Shown here: positions 1 through 11,100 of the stretch, in pieces
How positions within the stretch are numbered: the stretch's first letter is position 1
Layout: each line of letters begins with the position of its first letter
DNA from: Branchiostoma lanceolatum
Lineage: Eukaryota; Chordata; Leptocardii; Amphioxiformes; Branchiostomatidae
NCBI RefSeq assembly: GCF_035083965.1
Contig: NC_089722.1
Span: 23,892,142 to 23,956,141, forward strand
Direction of reading: 5' to 3'
DNA: 64,000 nucleotides
Made by a program: the position numbers and the translations under genes
Notes under the pieces: model-generated
Told to the model about the DNA's origin: nothing
What the model saw: only the letters and a program-made list of their open reading frames with translations
Database searches by the model: none

Positions 1-600
1 ATGGGTTTTAATAAGGGATAAGCACTTCCAAGTAGGGCTATCTACCCAAGGGCCAGATTATATTCATAAGCACTTTATGTCTCACCAACGCTATCTGTGG
101 CCCTGGTGGTTATAAGCACATTAAGCCTGATCAAGAGTGTGCGCCATTTACGGTGTTCTTACGTGCCACTGCTATCATTGCTATCTAGTACGTAGAAGGC
201 AGAGCACTTTTGTGGAGACTCTGCTATCATTGCTATCTAGTACGTAGAAGGCAGAGCACTTTTGTGGAGACTCTCGGCTATATAATTTAAAAGGTGTATT
301 GATAATAGGTCCTCTCGTTAAATTGAAGCAACAAGCAAAAAGCACTTTGGGGTATATTTCAATTTTAGCAACTGCTATCATCGCTATCTAGTACAAGGCA
401 TGGCATATTTGCGGAGACTCTTGGCTGTGTGATTTAAAAGATGTATTAATAGGTCCTCTCGTTAAATTGAAGCAACAATCAAAAAGCACTTTGCACAGAT
501 CATAAGTTGTACGTGTACCATGTGCATTGATTACAACATACGTGTAACTGTAAGATTAATCATTCCAAGTTTGTTTGGAACTCATACGGAATACAAGATG
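1..600. repeat. tandem/dispersed repeat block at window start
   Basis: A 54-bp unit beginning CTGCTATCATTGCTATCTAG occurs twice head to tail at about 171-276, and again, diverged, from about 371. The words AGGTCCTCTCGTTAAATTG and AAAAAGCACTTT recur with each larger copy, giving a roughly 200-bp repeat with an internal duplication. The short ORF in this block is only the reverse reading of the repeat. Family not recognised. Confidence 0.6.
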
Positions 601-1196
601 AAGTAATGCTCATTCCATGATTTAAAACTGCCTACAAGCAGTACATGTATGGATGAAAGTGCAAAATGTATTACCTTTATATCTTATCTTCACAGTGGTG
701 CATGCACATGCTGAGCCAAGGGAAAGGTTCGAAGTGATAAATGTGTAATATGTGAATGCCTCCACGGCTGTCGCTTCGGGTCCCTATGTGAAGATTTAGC
801 TGGTGGCGGTACATTCTGTACCTTATCTTCTTTTTTCATGCGCTGAACTACTCAGTAGGGGACTGTTTTCACCTTGGACAATCCATCGCATATGTGTTCG
901 AGTGTACATGTGTAGAGTGTAGAAACTGCTTGAAACTGGTGCTTGTGCAACCAAATATTTTCATTAAAAAAACTTAATTGAAGCTAACCTGTACTGACAT
1001 TGTTATACGTTATTGGAGGAAAACACAGCATATAAGGTCAATTTTGAGTTACATTACCTGTTATGTAAGGTTTTCAACGTAGATAGCTATCTTTTTACAT
1101 GTACTTCAATAATTAAAGCCCATTATTGAGCTTGGAGGCAGTCGTGCAGTTAGTCCAGATGGTATTTTAGATATCCTGTTCGTGCAAGTCTACCAG

Positions 1197-1489
1197 CAGG
1201 GCTTGAAATAGTCTTTTCCTGTTCCCTGCAATATTTCAATTTGTCAGAAATTATGTATGTAATTTGGGAAGACTTTCTGCAAATACCAAGGCCAAATTGT
1301 TCCTGCCATACATTGTACTACAACACAACATTTAGTTTGCTTTTATAAGTTTTATTTTCTAAAATGTATTTTGTAATACCTGTCCTTAAATTTTCACCTT
1401 GCAAAATTGTAAATTATCTTTACTTTTAACCTGCAATTTTGAATTTCTTTCTACAAATAGCAGGTTGCTGATGGGTATTTGAAGCCCAG
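1197..1489. mobile_element. small transposon with CAGGGCTTGAAAT-type inverted ends
   Basis: The left end reads CAGGGCTTGAAATA and the right end GGTATTTGAAGCCCAG, an imperfect terminal inverted repeat. A related element lies at 1952-2321 and a lone left end at 47705. There is no coding capacity. It is probably a non-autonomous DNA transposon; the superfamily is not settled from sequence alone. Confidence 0.45.
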
Positions 1490-1743
1490 ATCAGAAATTG
1501 CAATTTGAAAACCCATATTGGTATATGGAGAGACATATAACCCATCCATACTGAGTGATTTTGTCCCCCCCCCCACTGTTATTTATGGATGTATAAACAT
1601 CAAAGGAAGTAAGAAATCTCTGGTAGCAAAGTTTATTTTCAAAAGGGATTTTGACATTTTGTTTAGGAGATTGGAAGTAAACTGTTTATGTCTTTAGTTT
1701 GGGCAGGAATTATAAACCATCCAGCAGATGGGCCCACTGGATA

Positions 1744-1949
1744 CTACTTTCCAAGCTAAGGTTCGGCTCCGGCTTGTTTTCAACGTCTTTTACTTTTTTT
1801 GTCAGGCTTTCGATTTTGTCAGGTTTTCTTCAATTTAGGTGTTTTTGTTGGGTGGCCTGGCTGGTAGACACCCAAGCCGCCCAACAAAATAAAACACCTA
1901 AAAAGATGCCGAAAACAAGTAGGAGCCGAACCTCTGCTTGGAGAGTAAC
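1744..1949. mobile_element. fold-back element with CCAAGC ends
   Basis: Left-arm words (CCAAGCTAAGGTTCGGCTCC, GGTGTTTTTGTTGGG) reappear reverse-complemented in the right arm (GGAGCCGAACCTCTGCTTGG, CCCAACAAAATAAAACACC). The whole can fold into a long imperfect hairpin around position 1850. The 93-residue ORF across it is only a reading through the hairpin. It is a non-autonomous fold-back transposon or MITE remnant. Confidence 0.5.
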
Positions 1950-1951
1950 AG

Positions 1952-2321
1952 CAGGGCTTGAAATTCAATTTTGGAAATAGGTGCACTGGTGCACCCAACC
2001 AAGAGAATTAGGTGTACAGAAAGAAATTTGGGTGCACCACATAAAATAAAGTTGAATGTCAGCAAAACATAATTACAGTTTAATGCTCTTATGATTGTAA
2101 TCAAGAACTTCACAATCTGTAATCAAATCAAAAGTAATACATCAAATAAAGTGCAACAAAGGGTACTATTGCTTTTTCTGATACTGTTTACTAGTGTACA
2201 ATGGTACCTTTACTCTATAGCCTACAAAAAGTGCACCAGTGCACCTACAGTCAAAAATTAGGTGCACAGCTCCAATTTTGGGTGCACACAGGTGCACATG
2301 CACCCAGTATTTCGAGCCCTG
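1952..2321. mobile_element. small transposon, CAGGGCTTGAAAT ends, 5-bp flanking repeat
   Basis: Ends are CAGGGCTTGAAATTC and GTATTTCGAGCCCTG. Both subterminal regions carry repeated GGTGCAC words in opposite orientation. AACAG directly precedes the left end (1947-1951) and directly follows the right end (2322-2326), a possible 5-bp target duplication. Same family as 1197-1489. Non-autonomous, no ORF of interest. Confidence 0.5.
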
Positions 2322-5300
2322 AACAGGCTCTGTTTTCTTCTGATGAGGTCAGGCAGATTGTGTGTGACTCTGCTGTTTTCACTTAGGCCACACCAATTTA
2401 ATTTGTTGGTTCTCAAATTTTGGAGGAAAGTAATTGAACAGCTGGGCAAAGTAATTTTTTTTAGAAACAGGCATCTTCCTTGTGATAGACTATAACAGCC
2501 ACAAAGTCAACATACCTCAGGCTCACAATAAATGTTAATAAATTGGAAAGACTTTCTTTAAGTGTTGGTGGTAATATATGAGCAATTTGGAGCTGATTCA
2601 TACCTTTAACGGTGCATGTGACTTAATTATTTCATAGAATGATGAAGCACCAATCCTGATGAGTAAGAAATTAAAAACTGGTATGGCCTTGTGGATGTTT
2701 TCCCTTGCTTATTTCTCCTGGGATCAGCGCTGTATCCTGGTGCTCACTTCAGTTTTCTACTTCAGGCTTTACTGGTACAGTGAACATTAATTTTGGACCT
2801 GTCCTGTTGATGGCTTGCCTTCAGGTTCTGGCCAGTTTGAATTGCTCTCTGTGAAAAGTAAAAAAGACCCACAACATTTCCACAGTGTTGTCCAGTGTTC
2901 CCACTTGTTTTGCCCTGGAATTCGCAGCCCCTTATCAGAAATATCAGCCCAGAAGCAGGGCCAAACAATTCCAATTTCGCACGGATCATTGAGCCTGCAA
3001 TTCAGCAGATAAGTTGGAGGGTGGTTCTTCCCCCAGGCACCCATCACATCACCTCACCTCACTCAGAATACACAAAATGGCCGCTCACAATCTTAACTTC
3101 ACTGTTATATGGGTCAACTGCTAGAGTCATTCTTCTTTAGACTCTAGAGATTTGTGACATGTTGATATACTAGTATGCTCTCTGTCATGATGCTAATTGT
3201 TGATTTACATAATCAATTTTCATTGTGCTATCTGACATTTTTTAATCCTAAAATCGCGAAGACTCTGGGAAGCACAAGGAAGTAGAAAGATCAATAAGAA
3301 TTTGTGTGTAATTGTCTGAAAATATCTGAATTACTTCCTAAACATTACACTTTCTGTAAGCATAATTCATGTGCTATTTCTTCCTGTTACACAACATATG
3401 CCAGCAGCCAGCACACATACCATGTAACTAGTGCCAGTGACTATTTGTTCAACAATACATGTTGGGGATCAGATATATGTATACATGTATTTACATGTTT
3501 GTATAAATTACTATTATGAAAGTATACATGGCGGATGAATTCATGTACACGTACATCCAATATTCTGTCTCATCTGCAAGATTGGTCTTGCATTTTCACC
3601 ATAGGTATCTTGATGATCCCAGGTTGTAATTGCCCTGTCTGGTTCCAGCCATATGTTCATGTACCTGTCTGTCATCCCTAATTAAGTTTTCATGCAGGTT
3701 TAGTCATCTGTCAGCTGGGTTGGCTCCAAGTGGTTAGTAATGTTCCCACTGGGAGCTGCACACCACATTAGTTCTACAGGTACAGGGGCTTTGCATGGTG
3801 TCGAATGTCTAGTCTCATGGTTTGCCTCATGGCCATGTAGAAATCTACTTCTTTTAGTGATATTGGATTTTGCAAGTCATGAGTCGTAAAATGTAGAATT
3901 AGTGCATACTTTAATTGGGTGCGTACTTTATTCAAGAAAATATGGTGGATCATAAAACTCTCCTCAGAGTTGATATCATGCAGCCAGGACTCCACTTACA
4001 TGTATAGAAGGCTTCTGTGTTTAGAATGAACAGCATTCTAAACCGATCAGTCTAAAGGAAATTGAATGCCAGTACGGTCTGCGTAGCTGCCAATCATCCA
4101 CCATTGGTGAAGGTCAAGTGGATAAAGGTGTAGCTTATTGATCAGGAAGCTATTATGTCGCCGGCAGACATCAGAACAGTTTTAGTCTCCAAGCATATCA
4201 CTATACACACGGAAAATGGGAATGGAATTCTAGATGTGTTTCAATCCATTTAAGCTTACTCAAAATCTCATTTCCTGCTGGTTGTAACAAGAAGGATAGA
4301 CAACTTCATGTATGTACTGTACATGTACATGTAGTTGCCAGGTCAGTGTAGAAGGGAATTCTCCCAGCTCTTTTCGATAACTAAAAATGAAGAGATGACT
4401 ATGCTTCAATGTGTTGCATCCAAATTCACTGCTCATGATCAATTGCTTTCAAATTCTTGCATATGAATTATAACTAATAGTACTGTTTATCATTCTTAGC
4501 AACACCAGTGGTGTTTCGAAGCAGGGATAGAAATATTTTTTAATGTTATTTGCAATGTTGAGGGATATCAGGAGGAATATCTTTGGGTCATGGTTATTTT
4601 ATGGTCTAGATCTTCCTTGTCAGATGGTGCAATGAGCCTTGTAGTAAATCGTTCTCCGCTACTGTTAAGAACATTTCTGCTGGTCATAATGAGCATTAAA
4701 CACAGTAGATCATGCGGAGTCTTACTTAATAAACCACCACTGGAGCCCTCAACACTGCCGTACAATAGACCTACAGGGCATGGGGGACAGATTCTCGCGA
4801 AATAATTGCGTGTACGCATCAGCCGACCATCGATTGCCAGCAACGCAGCGACACTGCATTACCTCACCATCCACTAAATGGGCTATTGTGTTGCAGATAG
4901 GCGAATAGAAGCAGTGCTTTCAAGTCCAAGCTGTTACCCATAAATGGATGTAAAATGATCCGGGTGCGGGAGGCATCAGGAGATAATAACTCAGCCTGAT
5001 ATTACTGTATATCCCTTTTGAGACGGCGCAATTAGCGTTTGAACCCCCCTGTTGTAAGAAAAGGTTGTTCGGCCATCAGAGAGTACCGCCAGGAAAGTGG
5101 TAACATACACAGAGCTTCTTCAAAAGACATCGTGCATACTTGATTATCTGTGTGTCACAGGCATGTGTCGTTTTGTAGAACCCGTACATGTGCACATGTA
5201 GTTCTTCTGGTGTCAGGTGAAGTCAGATGGGAAAGGATTATACAGTATGATTAAGAAATCATGAGATAAAAGTATAAATTTTAGAGCAAACAGTGGTTCC

Positions 5301-5899
5301 TTGGCATCCCCACAAAGACAGATACCTGAGTGTTCTTTTACTTTTTAGCCTTTTTGAGTAGAGAATGATTAATTTGATAACAGCAGACAGCCTGATAGTT
5401 ACATGGTATATATTATAACTTCATAACTATACATCCGTAGAGAATGATATTAGGCAAGCCCGAATCTCTGATATTGCAGGTAAAATGTAGATTAATGTAG
5501 AGATTTGGTGTCACACAGCACCCACAGTGTTGCAGACTAAGATGAAAGTTTGATGATGAATGTTAAGGATTTATTTGGGCCAAACGGTGAAGAGAATTAA
5601 TGAGTGTTTGAATGAATGATGAAACAATCTTTTCCAGCAGTGATTTGCAGAGTGTGACCATATTGATCACTGTCCATGGAGGGCCTGCTGAATCGGAAGA
5701 CATACATGTAGACTACCATACAATTCACACATATGGAACTAGAGTTCCACGACCTCATACCTTCGCCAAATGATTTTAACAATTGTGACTGACGTATCAG
5801 GAGTGTTTCGCATCAATTATATGTCAGACCAGTTGATTGTCTTAAAATATGACATGTCCAAAGTATGAGCTTAACAAAGTATGAGCTTAAGAAGGTTAT

Positions 5900-6470
5900 G
5901 CTAATATTGATCATCAATTATGCAAATGAGGCCCTTATTAGCATAATTTGATTCAACGATGTTCACATTCACATAACTTCCCGATGCCACAAAAAAAGTA
6001 TTAAATGCATGAAATTTCCGTCATTTACCAGTATGGAATTATAGTAGTTTCTCATTTAAGTATGCAAATTAGGCCCACATTTGCATATTTTCTATGTTCA
6101 ACATTCCTCTCTTCCTCAGTTACAATTTGAATAGTCATATCATGGCACAAAGCAGATTTTTTTAAAGTTGCCTCATTAATTATGCAAATTAGCATCTGAT
6201 TTGCATAATTGTTGTCCAATCATTCTAAGCATCACACAAGCTATCTACATACCAAAAATCATGACCATCCATCAAGGCCATCTTGAGTTACAGTATTGTC
6301 TCATTAATTATGCAAATAAGGTCTTCATTTGCATAGTTCTTATCAAGTAATATTCCTCTCTTCCTCAGTTACATATGTCACATGTTTCAGAGTCCTATCA
6401 TGGAATTTGGCGGATTGTATAAACTTTCCTCATTAATTATGCAAATAAGATACTGATTTGCATAAAAAGT
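5900..6470. repeat. degenerate ~125-bp tandem repeat carrying paired octamer motifs
   Basis: Five units each contain AATTATGCAAAT. Exact octamers ATGCAAAT or ATTTGCAT start at 5920, 6062, 6079, 6182, 6199, 6310, 6327, 6439 and 6456. In the last four units the two octamers face each other with starts exactly 17 bp apart. Between octamer pairs, sequence such as CAAGCTATCTAC and CCATCCATCAAG is also repeated. AT-rich and non-coding. Confidence 0.65.
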
Positions 6471-6474
6471 ATCT

Positions 6475-6912
6475 AATCATGTACATCATCACTCAAGCTA
6501 TCTACTTACCAAAAATCATTGCCATCCATCAAGCCCTTCTTGAGTTATTCCCTTTCGAAGTCAGATGCAAAAACCTGCTCCTGCAGTTCCAAAAAAGCCG
6601 CTAGGGGGCCCAAACCCATACCACTTACTCTCTGTCCAAAGAGCTATCTACCACTCAAGAATCAGTTCCATAGCATGTCCAGAACACGAGATATCAAAAC
6701 AGGAAGTTCCGCTGCAGTACCGTAACAAGCCGCTAGGGGACCCAAAATCTAATCATTTTCAAGTCTCATCAAGACCTACCCACCTACCAAATATCAAAAC
6801 AATCCATCCAAGCCTTCTCGAGTTATCCTGTACATTACATACACACATACATACATAGTATTACATGCATACAAACGCTACCCTATGCATAACCTTCTCG
6901 GCGAAGGTAATA
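6475..6912. repeat. dispersed repeat ending in CCTTCTCGGCGAAGG
   Basis: Two diverged internal copies carry GCCGCTAGGGG (about 6597 and 6730) next to AGTTCC and CCAAAATC words. The block ends in a short palindrome, ACCTTCTCGGCGAAGGT. A related copy lies at 48480-48780 in a VMP1 intron, sharing the GGAAGTTCCGC word, a TTGAGTTAT word and the CTTC/GAAG palindrome end. Non-coding interspersed repeat. Confidence 0.5.
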
Positions 6913-8125
6913 ACAATAACCATCAATATTGACCAACAGAGGCCATATAGAATTACAAAATTCATATATAACGATCAAAGATAAATAAATACAATTGAAA
7001 TTTGTTATACAAAAGTACAACAATAGTCCACCCATACATTGTATATATTTGATATCAAGGAATTGCAATGGTTTAAGGAAAGAGCAAGTTTTTAAACACC
7101 TCAAACTTGTAAGTTATAGTCTTGACAGTTTCTTGTTCTCAAGAAAGATTTGGAGCTCAACCAAAAGATTTACCAAAACCCCATTTTATGTGCACATTAC
7201 CTGGCCCCAAACTGCCTTTAAGTGGACAAGGTTGAAGAGAGATTGCGGTCTGCAGATATTTGCAGATATTGGCCTCATGTAATCAACCCTTTCCGGTCTT
7301 GCCCATATTGATTTTTCTCTCCTTCCTCTGCCATTTCCTTCCAAGTGGTAAAGAAATACAGCTGTAGTTGCCTTCTGCTATGATTATAGCGTCTCCAATA
7401 TACATTTCCTTTGGTTAATCATCATTTTTACCATGATTTACTCTAAAAAAGTTCCAACAACTAGTGCTATGAAATATGGTCAAAAGCAGTCTAAGAAAAG
7501 AAAGGAAAAAAAAAAGAAAAGAAAACAAGTTTGAGCCCTGACAACACGCCTCATTTCACATACATTGTAAACAATGACAGTGTAAAACTGTAGTATATTG
7601 CATAACTGTATGGATGAACTTTTGCCTCAGATATTCCCCCTATGATTTTATTTTTGTGCGTGGTGTCGTTCCCTCCCTCTTCATTTGGAGCTTGTCCTAG
7701 GAAGCCATTCTGTTGCTCTGAAGGTGCCAATACATTACCTGTTCACCGGAGAATAACTCATTTCCCTCTGCATGAATAATGAATGCAAACCATTAGATTT
7801 GTTTAATGCCCTTTTTATGGCATCTATGCGGTAATGAAATGGTCCAGCTCTTCTTCCCTTCAGGCATGGACACTGTATGATATTAGATTATACATTTTTC
7901 CTAAGAATGCAGCTGATAAAAGGCAGCAGGAGACACCATTGCTATTATATGCATAACTAATGTTTAGACTTTTAAAAAAGGTGTGGTCTTTTGTTTCAGT
8001 TGTGAATATTATTGGATCAGCATCCAGTCATTTGTGCATGTACTAAAAAAAACAATAGGAAAGATGCAGAGACATTTGTGATCGTGATGTTTAAGACTTA
8101 TAAAGATGGATTTTTTCTGTTTCAG

Positions 8126-11100
8126 GTGTAAATACTTAACGTTGGAGTTTTCCATTGGTATCCCCATCTACCAAGGCATCATCTTCCTGTATGTGCTGGC
8201 CAACTTCTTCCTCGCAACCTTCATGGACCCAGGGGTATTCCCCAGGGGTAAGACCTTCCTTCTGTATTTAACAGTAATGTGTACATGCTAACATAGTGCA
8301 GCTGTATGTGATAGTAAAGTTTGTATGTTTGCAAGTACAGCCATGAAGTGATATTCCAGGCAAATTTGTTGCTACTTCTTGTGATCTTTCGTTATTTGTT
8401 CTTCAGTTCTGTCTAATGCATGCCACAATGTTGCAAGTAAATACATGTAGTTATTATTTTTGTCTTAAAGTTTTTTGTCTTAAATTATGTTTCCACCCAC
8501 CTTTGAATGAGGCAGCAAAATTCTATGTTTTGGTTCTTTGAACCTGTATCAAAGCTAAATTGTCCCTTGGAAGGTAAGGGCAAATGAAGGAGATTGGGAC
8601 TAATGTATGGCTGATTTACCTGGGATTAAGAAGAGCTGTGATCTAATGGTCCAAGAGGTGAGTTTTGTTTTGTTTGGAAGTAAGAAAATGAAACCCTTGT
8701 CATTTCTCCTCAGTGGAGGAAGATGAAGACAAAGAGGACGACTTTCGTGCTCCGCTCTACAAGAATGTGGAGATCAAGGGCATCACGGTCCGCATGAAAT
8801 GGTGCACCACGTGTCACTTCTACAGACCGCCCAGATGTTCTCACTGTAGCGTCTGCAACAACTGTATAGAGGTCAGCGTTTCCCTTGTTTCATACAGGGC
8901 ACTAGTTATCACCCGTCAGTAGGTGGAATGTTGCTGCATATGACGGAAAAATGTTAAGACCATTCCGTGAACCACAACGGAAAAAAATTGGTGGGTAATA
9001 ATATGGAAATGTCCAAATTTGAACAATTCTTTGTAGGATCTCTCTGTCATTGGTAATTGGGATGACAGAAGCATTTCAAGCTTGCTAGAGCCCTGGTATC
9101 ATATTTGATATAGTGATAGTTGATATCACTACAATGTAGATGATAAAACATAACTGACTTTTTATATGTAAAGACATAACAACACCAAAAATTTCAATTG
9201 CATTCTTATTTTTGTTGCAAATGTGACTGATATCAGTATATTATCACCATATCTTGGCAAGAATTTGCAGCAAAAGAAGAAGTATGTTACAATTAGCACA
9301 CCATTCCAAAACCTATAAAATTTGACCTCACCAATTTATGGTGTAGTCTTGTATCCTCGCTGGTATAGTTTGAGTGAATTACAGTGAGCAGCCAGGGATT
9401 TTGCTGAGATGTCTTCCTACATTATTGATTATTCTTTTTGTTTGGCTTAAATTGGTTCCAGACCTGTCTTATTTACTGCAAGGTGTTCTTGTGTTTCAGA
9501 ATTTTGACCACCACTGCCCGTGGGTGAACAACTGTGTTGGGCGCAGAAACTACAGGTACTTTTTCCAGTTCCTGTTGTCTCTCACCATCCACATGTTCTC
9601 CGTCTTCACCTTCAGTCTGGTCTACGTGCTCAACCACAAGACAGAACTCACCAGCGTGGAAGTCATCGCCTCGTATCCTTTTCTGTACGAGTCCTGTTTT
9701 CCCTGTTGTTACAGTTTTTCTTTTCATTAATGCAAGTTGACACACCGATAGAGGAAGATGTAGAAAGGGTAGCCCATAGATGGCTAGTTGAAAGAATGAG
9801 AGATGAAAGAGTCCCAAAGATTGCATTCAAATACAAACAAACAGGCAAGCGCCCTCTTGGTAGACCCAGGAAAAGATGTAAGGACAACATATTACAAGCA
9901 TTAACAAAGTACAGACTGAACAGACTAGACAGACTTGAGGAGGAGGGGGTCTTCCAAGACCAAGAAGAATGGAAAAAGTGATGCTCTCAACTGACAGGCC
10001 CTATAAGGCCTACCTAGGGAAGATGTTAGATGTAAGAGGTAATGCAAGTTGAAAATTCATTCTCTGAAATCTTAACCAGCCTGGTATGCTGACTTAGCAG
10101 CTTCTGTGGTAGCATTAGGGACCACCATAGGATGCCTGTTTCTTTTTCTCCATTAATTGCCTGCGAAACTCCAAAATCAAATTGATATGAGCTAGTCAAG
10201 AACAAAAATAAGATCACTGAATTCAGCTGGTGTACTTATGTTTTTGAGGGCAGCATAGACATGAATTGAATTTAGGAACTCAACCTACATTGTACCTGTC
10301 ATTTGTAACTTGCTTTCAGCTTTTACACTGATAACAAGAGATAGATTTTGTGCAATAACAAGCCTAGAGCAGGTGGAAGGTAAGATTTGAGGATGATTAT
10401 CCTTAACGAGACGATACAGTATGGCAGTGATGGGTGTGGTTGGACTGACGGTAGTTCCAGTCGTTGGGCTGGCTGGTTTCCACTGTGTACTAATATCAAG
10501 AGGACGAACAACAAATGAACAGGTACGTCACATTTTTGCACAGCCACAGTATTTGATTTAAAAATGGAATAAACACAACTATCATGTACTGAGTAACTGC
10601 TAGGTTACATACTACAATCACACATGAATTGACCATTGATGACCATAGATTTGGTAGCATATAATACATGTAAATGTCTTTTGCGAATGAACTTCTTTTA
10701 CACTAGCTGTTGTGCCTTGGTGTAAAAGCATACAACATCTTGTAGAAATTAGATGTAGCTCAATTGGTAAGGCAAGGAATTTCCTTTAGTAATCATCATG
10801 TTTGTTATTTTGCAGGTTACAGGAAAGTTCCGTAGTGGCCATAACCCATTCTCACGAGGCTGTTGGGGGAACATCTGTCACACCTTGTGTGGGCCCACCT
10901 ATCCCAGGTACGACAGACATGACGATATGCAAATACGTACATCTTGTATTTCCGCTTGAAAATATATATCAAACCTTATTAAAAAAAGTGATACTACAGA
11001 TTATCAAATAGAATCAATGAAGGCAATGCAGCTGAATCAAATGAGACCTGTATACCATTATTACTATTCTTTTCCATTGCCCACCTTTCAACTTGCATAT

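Larger units (their letters stand above)
600..8125. other. non-coding DNA upstream of the first visible ZDHHC exon
   Basis: No coding exon could be supported here on either strand. ORFs are short, lack splice-consistent partners and match nothing recognisable. The stretch holds transposon remnants (1197-1489, 1744-1949, 1952-2321), an octamer-bearing tandem repeat (5900-6470) and a dispersed repeat (6475-6912). The missing first coding exon of the ZDHHC gene, which should encode its first membrane span, was looked for here and not seen, so this is probably first-intron and/or upstream sequence. Confidence 0.5.

Noticed and set aside
4568-4843. Minus-strand 91-codon ORF
   Set aside because: No recognisable domain, no splice partners, and a plus-strand ORF of similar length overlaps it; most likely chance.
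5900-6470. Regularly spaced repeats that could suggest a CRISPR array
   Set aside because: Units are ~125 bp, diverged and AT-rich in a eukaryotic genome, with repeated rather than unique sequence between motifs and no cas genes.
10747-10785. tRNA-like GTAGCTCAATTGGTAAGGCA segment
   Set aside because: It resembles a D-arm only; no anticodon arm or TTCGANTC box follows at the right spacing.
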